Shown here piece after piece: positions 53,259-61,375 of a DNA stretch of 64,000 bases. Location: contig NZ_AVHW01000038.1 in NCBI RefSeq assembly GCF_000449425.2, positions 52,164 to 116,163 of the forward strand, written 5' to 3'. Every line of letters begins with the position of its first letter. Position 1 is the first letter of the stretch. This DNA is from Clostridioides difficile CD160 (GTDB lineage: Bacteria; Bacillota; Clostridia; Peptostreptococcales; Peptostreptococcaceae). The notes below the pieces were generated by a model, which searched no databases, was not told the origin of the DNA, and saw only the letters and a program-made list of their open reading frames with translations. The translations under genes were made by a program, and so were the position numbers.

Positions 53259-55385
53259 ATGAATCTATATAATATAATCTTTACAGGGTCAGAACAAGCT
53301 TTAGGTGCAGCTCAAGCTATGCTAGCTGAAGCTATAGAAAAAAATGGAAAAGAACATAAAGTTGCATTCCCTGATACAGCATATTCATTACCTTGTATAT
53401 ATGCTGCAACAGGACAAAAAATGAACACTTTAGGGGACTTAGAAGCTGCTTTAGAAGTAGTAAAATCTTTAATAAACAGAACTCATTTATTAGAACATGC
53501 TTTTAATGCTGGTTTAGCTACAGCTTTAGCTGCAGAAGTAATTGAAGCATTAAAATACTCAACTATGGATGCTCCATATAGTGAGCCATGTGCAGGTCAT
53601 ATAACTGACCCTATAATCAGATCACTTGGTGTACCACTAGTTACAGGAGATATACCTGGTGTTGCAGTTGTTCTTGGTGAATGTCCTGATGCTGAATCAG
53701 CAGCAAAAGTTATAAAAGATTACCAATCTAAAGGTTTATTAACTTTCTTAGTTGGTAAAGTTATAGACCAAGCGATAGAAGCTGGAGTAAAAATGGGTCT
53801 TGAACTAAGAGTTATACCTCTAGGATACGATGTAACTTCTGTTATCCACGTTGTATCTGTTGCAGTAAGAGCAGCATTAATATTCGGTGGATTAACTCCT
53901 GGTGATTTAAACGGATTATTAGAGTACACAGCTAATAGAGTTCCTGCATTTGTTAATGCATTTGGACCATTAAGTGAATTAGTTGTATCTGCAGGTGCTG
54001 GAGCAATAGCTTTAGGATTCCCAGTTGTAACTGACCAAACAGTTCTTGAAGTTCCAATGAACTTATTAACTCAAAAAGATTATGATAAGATAGTAGCTAC
54101 TTCATTAGAAGCTAGAGGAATAAAAATAAAAGTTACTGAAATACCTATACCAGTTTCATTTGCAGCAGCATTTGAAGGTGAGAGAATTAGAAAGAGCGAT
54201 ATGTTTGCTGAGTTTGGTGGAAATAGAACTGAAGCTTGGGAACTTGTTGTTAAGAAAGAAGCAGCAGAAGTTGAAGACCATAAGATAGAAATAATAGGAC
54301 CAAATATAGATGAAGTTGAGGCAGATGGTGTATTGAGATTACCACTTGCTGTAATAGTTAAGATAGCTGGTAAAAACATGCAAGATGATTTCGAGCCAGT
54401 ACTTGAAAGACGTTTCCACTACTTCTTAAACTATATAGAAGGTGTAATGCACGTTGGACAAAGAGATATGGCTTGGGTAAGAATCTCTAAAGATGCATTT
54501 GATAAAGGATTTAGACTTGAGCATATAGGAGAAGTTTTATATGCTAAGATGTTAGATGAATTTGAATCAGTAGTTGATAAGTGTGAAATAACTATAATTA
54601 CAGATGCTGAAAAAGTTTCTGAATTAAAAGGTGAAGCAATAGCTAAGTACAATGCTAGAGATGAAAGATTAGCTTCACTAGTTGATGAAAGTGTTGATAC
54701 TTTCTATTCTTGTAACTTATGTCAATCATTTGCACCAGCTCACGTTTGTGTTGTTACTCCTGAAAGACTTGGTCTTTGTGGAGCAGTTAGCTGGTTAGAT
54801 GCTAAGGCTACTAAAGAACTAGACCCAACAGGTCCTTGTCAACCAATAGAAAAAGGCGAGTGCTTAGACGATAGAACAGGTGTATGGAATTCAGTAAATG
54901 AAACTGTAAACCAAATATCTCAAGGTGCAGTTGAAGCTGTTACACTATACTCTATATTAGAAGACCCTATGACTTCTTGTGGATGCTTCGAGTGTATCTG
55001 TGGTATAATGCCAGAAGCAAATGGATTTGTTGTAGTTAATAGAGAGTTCCCAAGTGTTACTCCAGTTGGTATGACTTTCGGAGAACTTGCTTCTATGACA
55101 GGTGGAGGAGTTCAAACTCCAGGATTCATGGGACATGGAAGACATTTCATATCTTCTAAAAAGTTTGCTTATGCAGAAGGTGGACCAGAAAGAATAGTTT
55201 GGATGCCAAAAGAATTAAAAGATTACGTAGCTGATAAATTAAATGCTACAGTTAAAGAAATGACTGGAATAGAAAACTTCTGTGATATGGTTTGTGATGA
55301 AACTATAGCTGACGATTCTGAAGGCGTATTAGCTTTCTTAGAAGAAAAAGGTCATCCAGCATTAGCTATGGAAAGTGTAATGTAA
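53259..55385 (+). CDS. acsB: CO dehydrogenase/acetyl-CoA synthase, acetyl-CoA synthase subunit
   Basis: 708 residues, similar to bacterial ACS (about 730). The A-cluster cysteines are visible: C485, C488, C497 and C507 (SCNLCQSFAPAHVCVVTP, LGLCGAVSW) for the 4Fe-4S cube, and the CGC motif C574-C576 (SCGCFECICG) that bridges the two nickel ions. The N-terminal domain contacts CooS, the middle domain binds CoA. It joins CO, the methyl from AcsCD and CoA to form acetyl-CoA. It forms the bifunctional complex with CooS, encoded 14 kb upstream in the same cluster. Confidence 0.97.
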   Translation: MNLYNIIFTGSEQALGAAQAMLAEAIEKNGKEHKVAFPDTAYSLPCIYAATGQKMNTLGDLEAALEVVKSLINRTHLLEHAFNAGLATALAAEVIEALKYSTMDAPYSEPCAGHITDPIIRSLGVPLVTGDIPGVAVVLGECPDAESAAKVIKDYQSKGLLTFLVGKVIDQAIEAGVKMGLELRVIPLGYDVTSVIHVVSVAVRAALIFGGLTPGDLNGLLEYTANRVPAFVNAFGPLSELVVSAGAGAIALGFPVVTDQTVLEVPMNLLTQKDYDKIVATSLEARGIKIKVTEIPIPVSFAAAFEGERIRKSDMFAEFGGNRTEAWELVVKKEAAEVEDHKIEIIGPNIDEVEADGVLRLPLAVIVKIAGKNMQDDFEPVLERRFHYFLNYIEGVMHVGQRDMAWVRISKDAFDKGFRLEHIGEVLYAKMLDEFESVVDKCEITIITDAEKVSELKGEAIAKYNARDERLASLVDESVDTFYSCNLCQSFAPAHVCVVTPERLGLCGAVSWLDAKATKELDPTGPCQPIEKGECLDDRTGVWNSVNETVNQISQGAVEAVTLYSILEDPMTSCGCFECICGIMPEANGFVVVNREFPSVTPVGMTFGELASMTGGGVQTPGFMGHGRHFISSKKFAYAEGGPERIVWMPKELKDYVADKLNATVKEMTGIENFCDMVCDETIADDSEGVLAFLEEKGHPALAMESVM

Positions 55386-55417
55386 TTGATGGAAAATTTA
55401 AAATAGTGTGATATAAT
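55386..55417 (+). promoter_or_regulatory. Possible internal promoter before gcvH
   Basis: An extended -10 TGATATAAT (55409-55417) with TTGATG (55386-55391) 20 bp upstream. The spacing is poor, so read-through from acsB is at least as likely. Confidence 0.35.
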
Positions 55418-55471
55418 ATTAATATGATTTAAATAATTTAATCAATAATATAATATTGGGGGTCTATCGAA

Positions 55472-55849
55472 ATGAAATTATTACCAGAATTAAAATACTC
55501 TAAAGATCATGAGTGGGTGAAAGTAATTGATGGAGATGTTGTATATATAGGTATAACAGATTATGCTCAAGATCAATTAGGAGAAATATTATTTGTTGAA
55601 ACACCAGAAGTAGAAGATACTGTAACTAAGGGAGTAGATTTTGGAGTAGTTGAATCTTCTAAAGTAGCTTCTGATTTAATATCTCCTGTTAATGGTGAGG
55701 TACTAGAAGTTAATGAAAAATTAGAAGATGAGCCAGAATGTATAAATGAAGACCCATACGAAAACTGGATATTAAAAGTAAAGCTAGCTGATGTTGCTGA
55801 ACTTGATACGTTATTAAGTGATAAAGAATACGAGGCTGGATTAGAATAA
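55472..55849 (+). CDS. gcvH: Glycine cleavage system H protein (lipoyl carrier)
   Basis: 125 residues, the standard H protein. LKYSKDHEWVKVIDGDVVYI at the start; the lipoyl-lysine is K64 in GVVESSKVASDLISPVNGEV; EDPYENWILKVKLAD near the end. The lipoyl arm carries the aminomethyl group between P and T proteins and is re-oxidised by LpdA, also encoded in this cluster. The presence of lipoylation genes downstream (57914-60583) suggests this is their target. Ribosome site ATTGGGGGTC. A strong hairpin separates it from acsV. Confidence 0.96.
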   Translation: MKLLPELKYSKDHEWVKVIDGDVVYIGITDYAQDQLGEILFVETPEVEDTVTKGVDFGVVESSKVASDLISPVNGEVLEVNEKLEDEPECINEDPYENWILKVKLADVAELDTLLSDKEYEAGLE

Positions 55850-55877
55850 TTAAAGATTAGTATATTATTATAATTGG

Positions 55878-55931
55878 GGAAAGTATAGTAAAATTTGAGT
55901 GCACGCAAATTTAGCTATACTTTCCTTTTAT
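55878..55931 (+). terminator. Strong terminator hairpin between gcvH and acsV
   Basis: GGAAAGTATAG..AAATTTG pairs with CAAATTT..CTATACTTTCC (two short internal bulges) followed by TTTTATAAT. It should end most transcription coming from acsB-gcvH and therefore lower expression of acsV and the lipoylation genes unless another promoter lies in 55925-55950. Confidence 0.85.
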
Positions 55932-55960
55932 AATATATAGAACAAATTGGGAGGGATAGT

Positions 55961-57889
55961 ATGATAAAAGTAACTTTTACACCAAACAATAAAGAAGTTT
56001 ATTGCAATGAAGGGGACGTATTATTAGAAGTTGCAAGAAATGCAGATGTATTTATAGATGCTCCTTGTAATGGAAATGTATCCTGTGGTAAATGTAAGGT
56101 AAAATTATTGAACGGGAAAGTTGACACAGAAAAAACAAGACATATAACGGATGACGAGTGGGAGCAAGGTTATATATTAGCTTGTTGTACAAAAGTAGTC
56201 TCAGATATAGAAATTGAAGTTCCTTCTAAACTATCATCTTCTATGCATGGTATGAAGATAGAAGGTAGTAATAAAAAAGAAGATAGAGAAATATTTGAAA
56301 GAGCTAAAAAGATAATTGAAGAGCATAATCTTCAATTTAAAACAAATATAAAAAAGAAATACATAGAAATGGAAGAGCCAAACCTAGATGATAATATAAG
56401 TGATGTAGATAGATTAGAGAGATACGTTAGAAATAATCTAGGATATAATGAAATAGATTTTAGACTAGATATACTTAGAAAGATGCCAACAGTATTTAGA
56501 AAGAGCGATTTTAAAGTTACAATAACATACGTCCAAAAACAAAAGAAGCTTACAATTATAAATATAGAAGAAGGCAACAAAGAAAATTCATTGTATGGAG
56601 TTGCAATAGATATTGGTACAACTTCAGTAGTTGTATGCCTAGTTGACTTATATTCAAAAGAAGTAGTAGACAAAGCATCTTCTGGAAATGCACAGATAAA
56701 ATACGGAGCAGATGTTATAAATAGAATCATATATTCAACTAAGAAAAATGGATTAGAAACACTTAATAAAGCTATAGTTGAAGAAACTATAAATCCTCTA
56801 TTGAAAACAATATACGAAAGAAATGGCATAAATAAAGAGGATGTAGTTACATTAGTAGCTGCTGGAAATACAACCATGACAAGCTTATTCTTAGGTGTGT
56901 ATACAGACTTCTTAAGACAAGAGCCTTACATACCTCCATTTTTAAAATCTCCAAAACTTATGGGCGAAAATGTAGGTCTTTTCGTAAATGATAGTGCATA
57001 TGTGTACTTAGCTCCATCTGTTGCAAGTTATGTAGGAGGAGATATAACAGCAGGTGTACTATCAGCAGGTATATGGTCAAGTGAAGAAAATGTTTTATTT
57101 ATAGATTTAGGAACTAATGGAGAGATAGTATTTGGTAATCAAGATTATATGATGAGTTGTGCATGTTCAGCAGGACCTGCCTTTGAAGGTGGAGGTATAA
57201 GCTGTGGAATGAGAGCATCAGCAGGAGCAATAGAAAAAGTAACTATTGATAAAGAAACTTTAGAGCCAACTTTAAAGATTATTGATGAATGTGCTCCAGT
57301 TGGTATATGTGGTTCTGGTATAATTGATTTAATTTGCCAAATGATTACTAAAGGTGTAATAGATAGAAGAGGTAAGATATACAGAGATTTAGATAATAAG
57401 AGAGTTAGATTTAATGAGCATGAGATAGGAGAATATGTATTAGCATTTAAAGAAGAATTTGATTTAGAAAATGATATAGTAGTCAATGAAGTTGATATAG
57501 ATAACTTCATCAGAGCTAAAGGAGCTATATATTCAGGTGCATATACTCTTGTAGATAGCTTAGGTATGGACTTTAGCATATTAGATAGAGTTTATATAGC
57601 AGGAGGTATAGGAAATAACTTAGACATAGAAAATTCAATAATTATAGGATTACTTCCTGATATTGAGAGAGAAAAATTCACTTATATTGGAAATAGTTCT
57701 CTTGTGGGTTCTTACTTAGCTCTTATAAGTAAAGATGCAAAAAATAAGCTTGAAGAAATAGGTAATCAGATGACTTATGTTGAACTTAGTGTATATCCAA
57801 GTTATATGGATGAATTTATATCTGCATGCTTCTTACCACATACAAATATAGAGCAGTTCCCAACAGCAAAAAGATTACTTGAAGAGTAA
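55961..57889 (+). CDS. acsV: Corrinoid activation protein (RACo-type ASKHA ATPase with 2Fe-2S ferredoxin domain)
   Basis: 642 residues. The N-terminal plant-type 2Fe-2S domain has C36, C42, C45 and C75/C76 (APCNGNVSCGKCK, LACCTKV). A linker region spans about 85-205. The C-terminal DUF4445/ASKHA part begins with the phosphate motif GVAIDIGTTSVVVCLVDL (about 214-231), then AAGNTTMTSLFLGV and AGPAFEGGGISCGMRASAGA. RACo uses ATP to drive electrons from its 2Fe-2S cluster onto Co(II) of the corrinoid protein AcsCD, restoring Co(I). It begins a sub-operon with the lipoylation genes, 24 nt ahead of the first radical SAM gene. Confidence 0.93.
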   Translation: MIKVTFTPNNKEVYCNEGDVLLEVARNADVFIDAPCNGNVSCGKCKVKLLNGKVDTEKTRHITDDEWEQGYILACCTKVVSDIEIEVPSKLSSSMHGMKIEGSNKKEDREIFERAKKIIEEHNLQFKTNIKKKYIEMEEPNLDDNISDVDRLERYVRNNLGYNEIDFRLDILRKMPTVFRKSDFKVTITYVQKQKKLTIINIEEGNKENSLYGVAIDIGTTSVVVCLVDLYSKEVVDKASSGNAQIKYGADVINRIIYSTKKNGLETLNKAIVEETINPLLKTIYERNGINKEDVVTLVAAGNTTMTSLFLGVYTDFLRQEPYIPPFLKSPKLMGENVGLFVNDSAYVYLAPSVASYVGGDITAGVLSAGIWSSEENVLFIDLGTNGEIVFGNQDYMMSCACSAGPAFEGGGISCGMRASAGAIEKVTIDKETLEPTLKIIDECAPVGICGSGIIDLICQMITKGVIDRRGKIYRDLDNKRVRFNEHEIGEYVLAFKEEFDLENDIVVNEVDIDNFIRAKGAIYSGAYTLVDSLGMDFSILDRVYIAGGIGNNLDIENSIIIGLLPDIEREKFTYIGNSSLVGSYLALISKDAKNKLEEIGNQMTYVELSVYPSYMDEFISACFLPHTNIEQFPTAKRLLEE

Positions 57890-57913
57890 AACATAACTTA
57901 AAAGGAATAAATT

Positions 57914-58786
57914 ATGAATAAAAATTTATCTGAAAAAATGAAAATGGCTTTTGATGTTAGACTAAATAATTTTGGGAATAAAATAGAATTTGCTTATCCT
58001 AATCAGACACTAGCACTTAGTACTACAAGTAATAAATGTAGTTTAAAGTGTGCTCATTGTAATGGTCACTACTTAAACAATATGGTGCCAATCGAGAATT
58101 ATAAAGAAAAAGTACAGTCAAGAAATATAACTAGTTTTTTATTAAGTGGTGGTTGTAGCTATGAGGGAGATGTTCCAATAAATACACATATCAAGACTAT
58201 TAAAGACTTAAAAAAACAAGGATATAGATTGAATGCTCATTTAGGGCTTATGGATAGAGATAGCATTATAGAGTTGTGTAAGTATTTAGATATAGTTTCT
58301 TTTGATTTAGTATTTGATAAAGAAACAATAAGAGAAGTTTATAAGATGGAAAAAAGTAAAGACGATTATATCGAAGTTTATAATACAATAAGAGAAAATA
58401 CAGAAGTAGCACCACATATATGTATTGGTTTAAAGGGAGGACAAATAAAGGGTGAATATGAAATTATAGAATACCTACAAAAAAATCCTCCTAATAAACT
58501 TACATTTATAGTACTTATTCCAACAAAAGGGACTGAGTATGAGAATGTAGAACCACCTGAGCTAGAAGGAGTAGCAGATATCTTATGTGAAGCTAGAATT
58601 AATTTACCATATACTGAAATTAATCTAGGCTGTATGAGACCAAGAGGAACGTATAGAAAAGAGCTAGACCAGCTATCTATAATGTGTGGAATCAATAGAA
58701 TAGTATTACCATCAAAGTCTGCTAAGAGTAAGGCTATAGAAATGAATATGACAATAACTGAGTGTAAGGAGTGTTGCGTTTTATGA
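57914..58786 (+). CDS. Radical SAM protein, LipS1/LipS2-type lipoyl synthase component (first of pair)
   Basis: 290 residues. The radical SAM motif is C42, C46, C49 in NKCSLKCAHCNGHYL. A second, C-terminal group, C284, C287 and C288 (TECKECCVL), could bind an auxiliary 4Fe-4S cluster that donates sulfur. It is followed, with an ATGA overlap, by another radical SAM gene, then a LipM-like octanoyltransferase; upstream is gcvH. Paired radical SAM proteins of this kind (LipS1/LipS2, first shown in Thermococcus) replace LipA and insert the two sulfurs of lipoate. I infer that role from pairing, cysteines and context. I cannot say which of the two corresponds to LipS1 or LipS2. There is no resemblance to LipA's CxxxxxC/CxxxCxxC arrangement. 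Confidence 0.68.
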   Translation: MNKNLSEKMKMAFDVRLNNFGNKIEFAYPNQTLALSTTSNKCSLKCAHCNGHYLNNMVPIENYKEKVQSRNITSFLLSGGCSYEGDVPINTHIKTIKDLKKQGYRLNAHLGLMDRDSIIELCKYLDIVSFDLVFDKETIREVYKMEKSKDDYIEVYNTIRENTEVAPHICIGLKGGQIKGEYEIIEYLQKNPPNKLTFIVLIPTKGTEYENVEPPELEGVADILCEARINLPYTEINLGCMRPRGTYRKELDQLSIMCGINRIVLPSKSAKSKAIEMNMTITECKECCVL

Positions 58787-59721
58787 TTAGACTATCATCT
58801 GGGACAGCAATAGAACTTGGAATATTAAACAAAAAAAGCGATATACCTCCTACTACAGCATATATAATGATTGGAGAAAAATGTATAAATAAATGTAGTT
58901 TTTGTTCTCAATCAATAGAAAGTAGTACTAGAAAAGATAAGTTATCGAGAGTAGTTTGGCCAGAGTTTTCTAAAGAAGAAATATTGGATGCTTTAAGAAT
59001 TTATAAAGGGAAAAATATAAAGCGAATATGTATTCAATCAATGGCAAGTGAAGAAGCACATAAGTCTGTTTTAGATTTTATAAATTATATAAATGGTAAA
59101 ATAGATATGCCGATTTCATTATCTGCAAAATTAGAGAGTGATGAAGAAATAAATAAGTTTTTTTCAGCAGGAGTAGATAAAATAGGAATAGCTATAGACG
59201 TAGCAAATAAAGAATTGTATGAAAAAATAAAAGGAAATAATTATGATGAAAAGTTAAAATTTATAACTGAGATGTCAAAATCATATCCTAATAAAATAAG
59301 TACTCATATAATAGTTGGTATGGGTGAGAGTCATGAGGATATATATAACTTATATAATCATTTAAAGGAAAATAATATAACGATTAGCTTATTTGCATTT
59401 ACTCCAGTCAGAGGAACTAAAATGGAAAAAATAAGTCAGCCAAAGATTGAAAGTTATAGAAGGGTACAATTAATGTCTTATATGATAAATAAAGGTTATT
59501 CAAAAGAATGTTTTGAATTTAAAAATGGATATTTAGATAGTATAAAACTTGATAAGGATATTATAAAAGACATAAATAAAGGATATCCTTTTGAAATAAG
59601 AGGATGTAAGGATTGTAATAGACCATATTATAATGAAAGACCAGGAAGTACTATATACAACTATTCAAGACCTTTAAATCAAAGTGAGATAGATTTAGCT
59701 ATAAGAGAAATAAATTTATAA
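58783..59721 (+). CDS. Radical SAM protein, LipS1/LipS2-type lipoyl synthase component (second of pair)
   Basis: 312 residues from ATG 58783, which overlaps the TGA of the previous gene (ATGA) and has AAGGAG 11 nt upstream; an in-frame GTG at 58771 lies on that site. Radical SAM Cys34, Cys38 and Cys41 (GEKCINKCSFCSQS), then VVWPEFSKEEILDALRIYKG and SLFAFTPVRGTKMEKISQPK as in biotin-synthase-like radical SAM enzymes. The end RGCKDCNRPYYNERPGSTIY holds two more cysteines, likely for an auxiliary cluster. Translational coupling to its partner implies a two-enzyme unit with equal amounts, fitting sequential sulfur insertion at C6 and C8 of a protein-bound octanoyl chain. Biotin-synthase function is the main alternative, but context and the second cysteine pair argue against it. 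Confidence 0.68.
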   Translation: MIRLSSGTAIELGILNKKSDIPPTTAYIMIGEKCINKCSFCSQSIESSTRKDKLSRVVWPEFSKEEILDALRIYKGKNIKRICIQSMASEEAHKSVLDFINYINGKIDMPISLSAKLESDEEINKFFSAGVDKIGIAIDVANKELYEKIKGNNYDEKLKFITEMSKSYPNKISTHIIVGMGESHEDIYNLYNHLKENNITISLFAFTPVRGTKMEKISQPKIESYRRVQLMSYMINKGYSKECFEFKNGYLDSIKLDKDIIKDINKGYPFEIRGCKDCNRPYYNERPGSTIYNYSRPLNQSEIDLAIREINL

Positions 59722-59767
59722 ATGATTTCTAGGATATATTTATACTAAAGATGGGGGCGTAATAATC

Positions 59768-60583
59768 ATGAATCAGTGGAGAGTTATACATAATAAATCA
59801 TATGATGGTGCAATGAATATGGCAATTGATGAAGCTATATTTACTGCATATAAGAAAGGACACAATAAGCCGACACTTAGATTTTATACATGGGAGCCAG
59901 CTTGTTTAAGTATAGGATATTTTCAGAAATTGGAAGATGAGATAGATTTGGATAAATGTAGATGTATGAATATAGATTATACTCGAAGAATTACAGGGGG
60001 AAGAGCTGTATTACATGACGATGAGCTAACTTATAGTATAATTATAGGAGAAGAGAATCCTTTGATTGACAAGAGTATTAATCTATCTTACAGATATATA
60101 AGTGAAGGTCTAGTTAAAGGATTAAATTTAAGTGGAGTAGAAACAGATAATTTAAATAGAGGTGAAAGAATAAGTAGGGAAAATCTATCAGCTGCATGTT
60201 TTAATGCACATGCATCATATGAAGTTACTATTAATAATAAGAAGGTTATTGGGAGTGCTCAAAGCAGAAAAGATGGAGTTTTATTGCAACATGGTTCAAT
60301 AATATTGAATTTCGATGTAGAAAAATTATTTGAATTAATAAAAACTAAAACACCAGAATTTAAGGAAAGGGCTATGAAATTTACAGCTAAGAAGGCTAGT
60401 GGAATAGAAAATGAACTTGGCAAAAAAATAGACATAGATATTCTGCAAGAAAATATAGTAAAAGGATTAGCTGACCAATTTAATGTTGAGTTTGTAGAAG
60501 GCGATTTGACTGATTATGAGAAGCAATTAGCTAAAGAATTATATGAAAAATATAAGAATGAAGAGTACAATAAAAAGCGTTAA
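59768..60583 (+). CDS. lipM: Octanoyltransferase/lipoate ligase family protein, LipM-like
   Basis: 271 residues, BPL/LPL fold: GAMNMAIDEAIFTAYKKG, FYTWEPACLSIGYFQ, then RRITGGRAVLHDDELTYSII (from 73) and KKVIGSAQSRKDGVLLQHGS with the acyl-binding Lys159. Crucially Cys144 (SAACFNAHASYEV) sits where Bacillus LipM has its catalytic Cys150. LipM transfers octanoate from acyl carrier protein to GcvH; true lipoate ligases (LplA) lack that Cys role and normally carry a C-terminal accessory domain, absent here. With GcvH and the two radical SAM proteins it would complete de novo lipoylation. Lipoate ligase activity remains possible. Confidence 0.78.
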   Translation: MNQWRVIHNKSYDGAMNMAIDEAIFTAYKKGHNKPTLRFYTWEPACLSIGYFQKLEDEIDLDKCRCMNIDYTRRITGGRAVLHDDELTYSIIIGEENPLIDKSINLSYRYISEGLVKGLNLSGVETDNLNRGERISRENLSAACFNAHASYEVTINNKKVIGSAQSRKDGVLLQHGSIILNFDVEKLFELIKTKTPEFKERAMKFTAKKASGIENELGKKIDIDILQENIVKGLADQFNVEFVEGDLTDYEKQLAKELYEKYKNEEYNKKR

Positions 60584-60589
60584 CTTTAA

Positions 60590-60619
60590 TTGACTTTATG
60601 TAAATTAAAGTGCTATACT
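60590..60619 (+). promoter_or_regulatory. Promoter of the nickel-linked unit
   Basis: TTGACT (60590-60595), 18-bp spacer, TATACT (60614-60619), 7 bp past the lipM stop. It creates a leader of about 110 nt before cooT. Confidence 0.65.
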
Positions 60620-60644
60620 TAAGGTATAATAATATACGAAAATT

Positions 60645-60697
60645 GAAATCATGAAGATTTCTTTGGTGTATTGAAATACCTAAGGGAATCTTTTTTT
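60645..60697 (+). promoter_or_regulatory. Possible transcription attenuator in the cooT leader
   Basis: Two mutually exclusive hairpins. One is GAAATC-ATGAA-GATTTC (60645-60661). The other is GATTTCTTTGGTGTATT pairing with AATACCTAAGGGAATC (60656-60690) followed by seven T. Both use GATTTC (60656-60661), the antiterminator/terminator design of metabolite- or protein-controlled leaders. It could instead be a plain terminator of lipM, but the promoter at 60590 lies before it. Confidence 0.55.
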
Positions 60698-60733
60698 GAT
60701 TTTTAATAAAAATCATATTAGGAGGAGATTTAT

Positions 60734-60925
60734 ATGTGTGAATCATCAGCTTTCATTTGTAAAAGTAATAATGAGTTAGAAAAGGTTATGGAAAATGTGG
60801 TTAATATAGACCCTTGTGATGGAAAGATTTATTTAACTGATTTACTAGGAGAGCAAAAGATAATAGATGGGATAATTAAAGAAATAAGATTGATGGACCA
60901 TAAGATAATAATACAAGAAAATTAA
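60734..60925 (+). CDS. cooT: CooT family nickel-binding protein
   Basis: 63 residues starting MCESSAFICKSNNELEKVME, the Met-Cys start typical of CooT. The rest (NVVNIDPCDGKIYLTDLLGE ... IIKEIRLMDHKIIIQEN) is the small beta-barrel of PF10133. In Rhodospirillum, CooT binds nickel through its N-terminal Cys and helps mature CO dehydrogenase. Here it begins a three-gene unit behind its own promoter/attenuator, immediately downstream of the CODH/ACS cluster, which supports a role in nickel supply to CooS and AcsB. An AGGAGGAG ribosome site precedes it. Confidence 0.85.
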   Translation: MCESSAFICKSNNELEKVMENVVNIDPCDGKIYLTDLLGEQKIIDGIIKEIRLMDHKIIIQEN

Positions 60926-60943
60926 TTAATAGGGGAATTTCAT

Positions 60944-61360
60944 ATGATAATAGCAGTGATAGATGGAATGGGTGGAGGTATTGGAGCCCAGATAGTTTCT
61001 TCTTTGAGAGAAGAATTACCTACATATGTAGAAATTTATGCACTAGGGACTAATTCTATAGCAACTAGTTCTATGATGAAGGCTCATGCTAATAAAGGAG
61101 CTACAGGGGAAAATGCTATAGTAGTGTCAGCCAAAAAAGCAAATATAGTAGTTGCACCTATTTCTGTAATAATACCTAATTCTATGATGGGAGAAGTTAC
61201 TTGTAATATAAGTGAAGCTATTTCAGACAGTGAGGCACTAAAGATACTGTTACCTATTATGCCAGAAAATATAGAATTAGTTGGATTAGAAGGTAAACCA
61301 TTAGCACTACTTGTAAAAGATTCTGTAAATCTTATAAAAAAAGAATTTAATATAAAATAA
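60944..61360 (+). CDS. DUF3842 family protein
   Basis: 138 residues. IIAVIDGMGGGIGAQIVSSL at the start resembles a nucleotide-binding Rossmann loop (GxGxGxG-like). ALGTNSIATSSMMKAHANKG ATGENAIVV in the middle and PISVIIPNSMMGEVTCNISE AISDSEAL later complete the DUF3842 pattern. No function is known. It lies between cooT (18 nt) and a His-rich protein (15 nt) in one operon, so a role in metal handling or in CODH/ACS maturation is a reasonable but unproven guess. There are few cysteines and no membrane segment. Confidence 0.78.
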   Translation: MIIAVIDGMGGGIGAQIVSSLREELPTYVEIYALGTNSIATSSMMKAHANKGATGENAIVVSAKKANIVVAPISVIIPNSMMGEVTCNISEAISDSEALKILLPIMPENIELVGLEGKPLALLVKDSVNLIKKEFNIK

Positions 61361-61375
61361 CAGGGGGAATAACTA

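Noticed and set aside
56332..56877. 181-codon minus-strand frame opposite acsV
   Set aside because: Overlaps a certain gene, has low-complexity Ser/Phe composition and no family resemblance.
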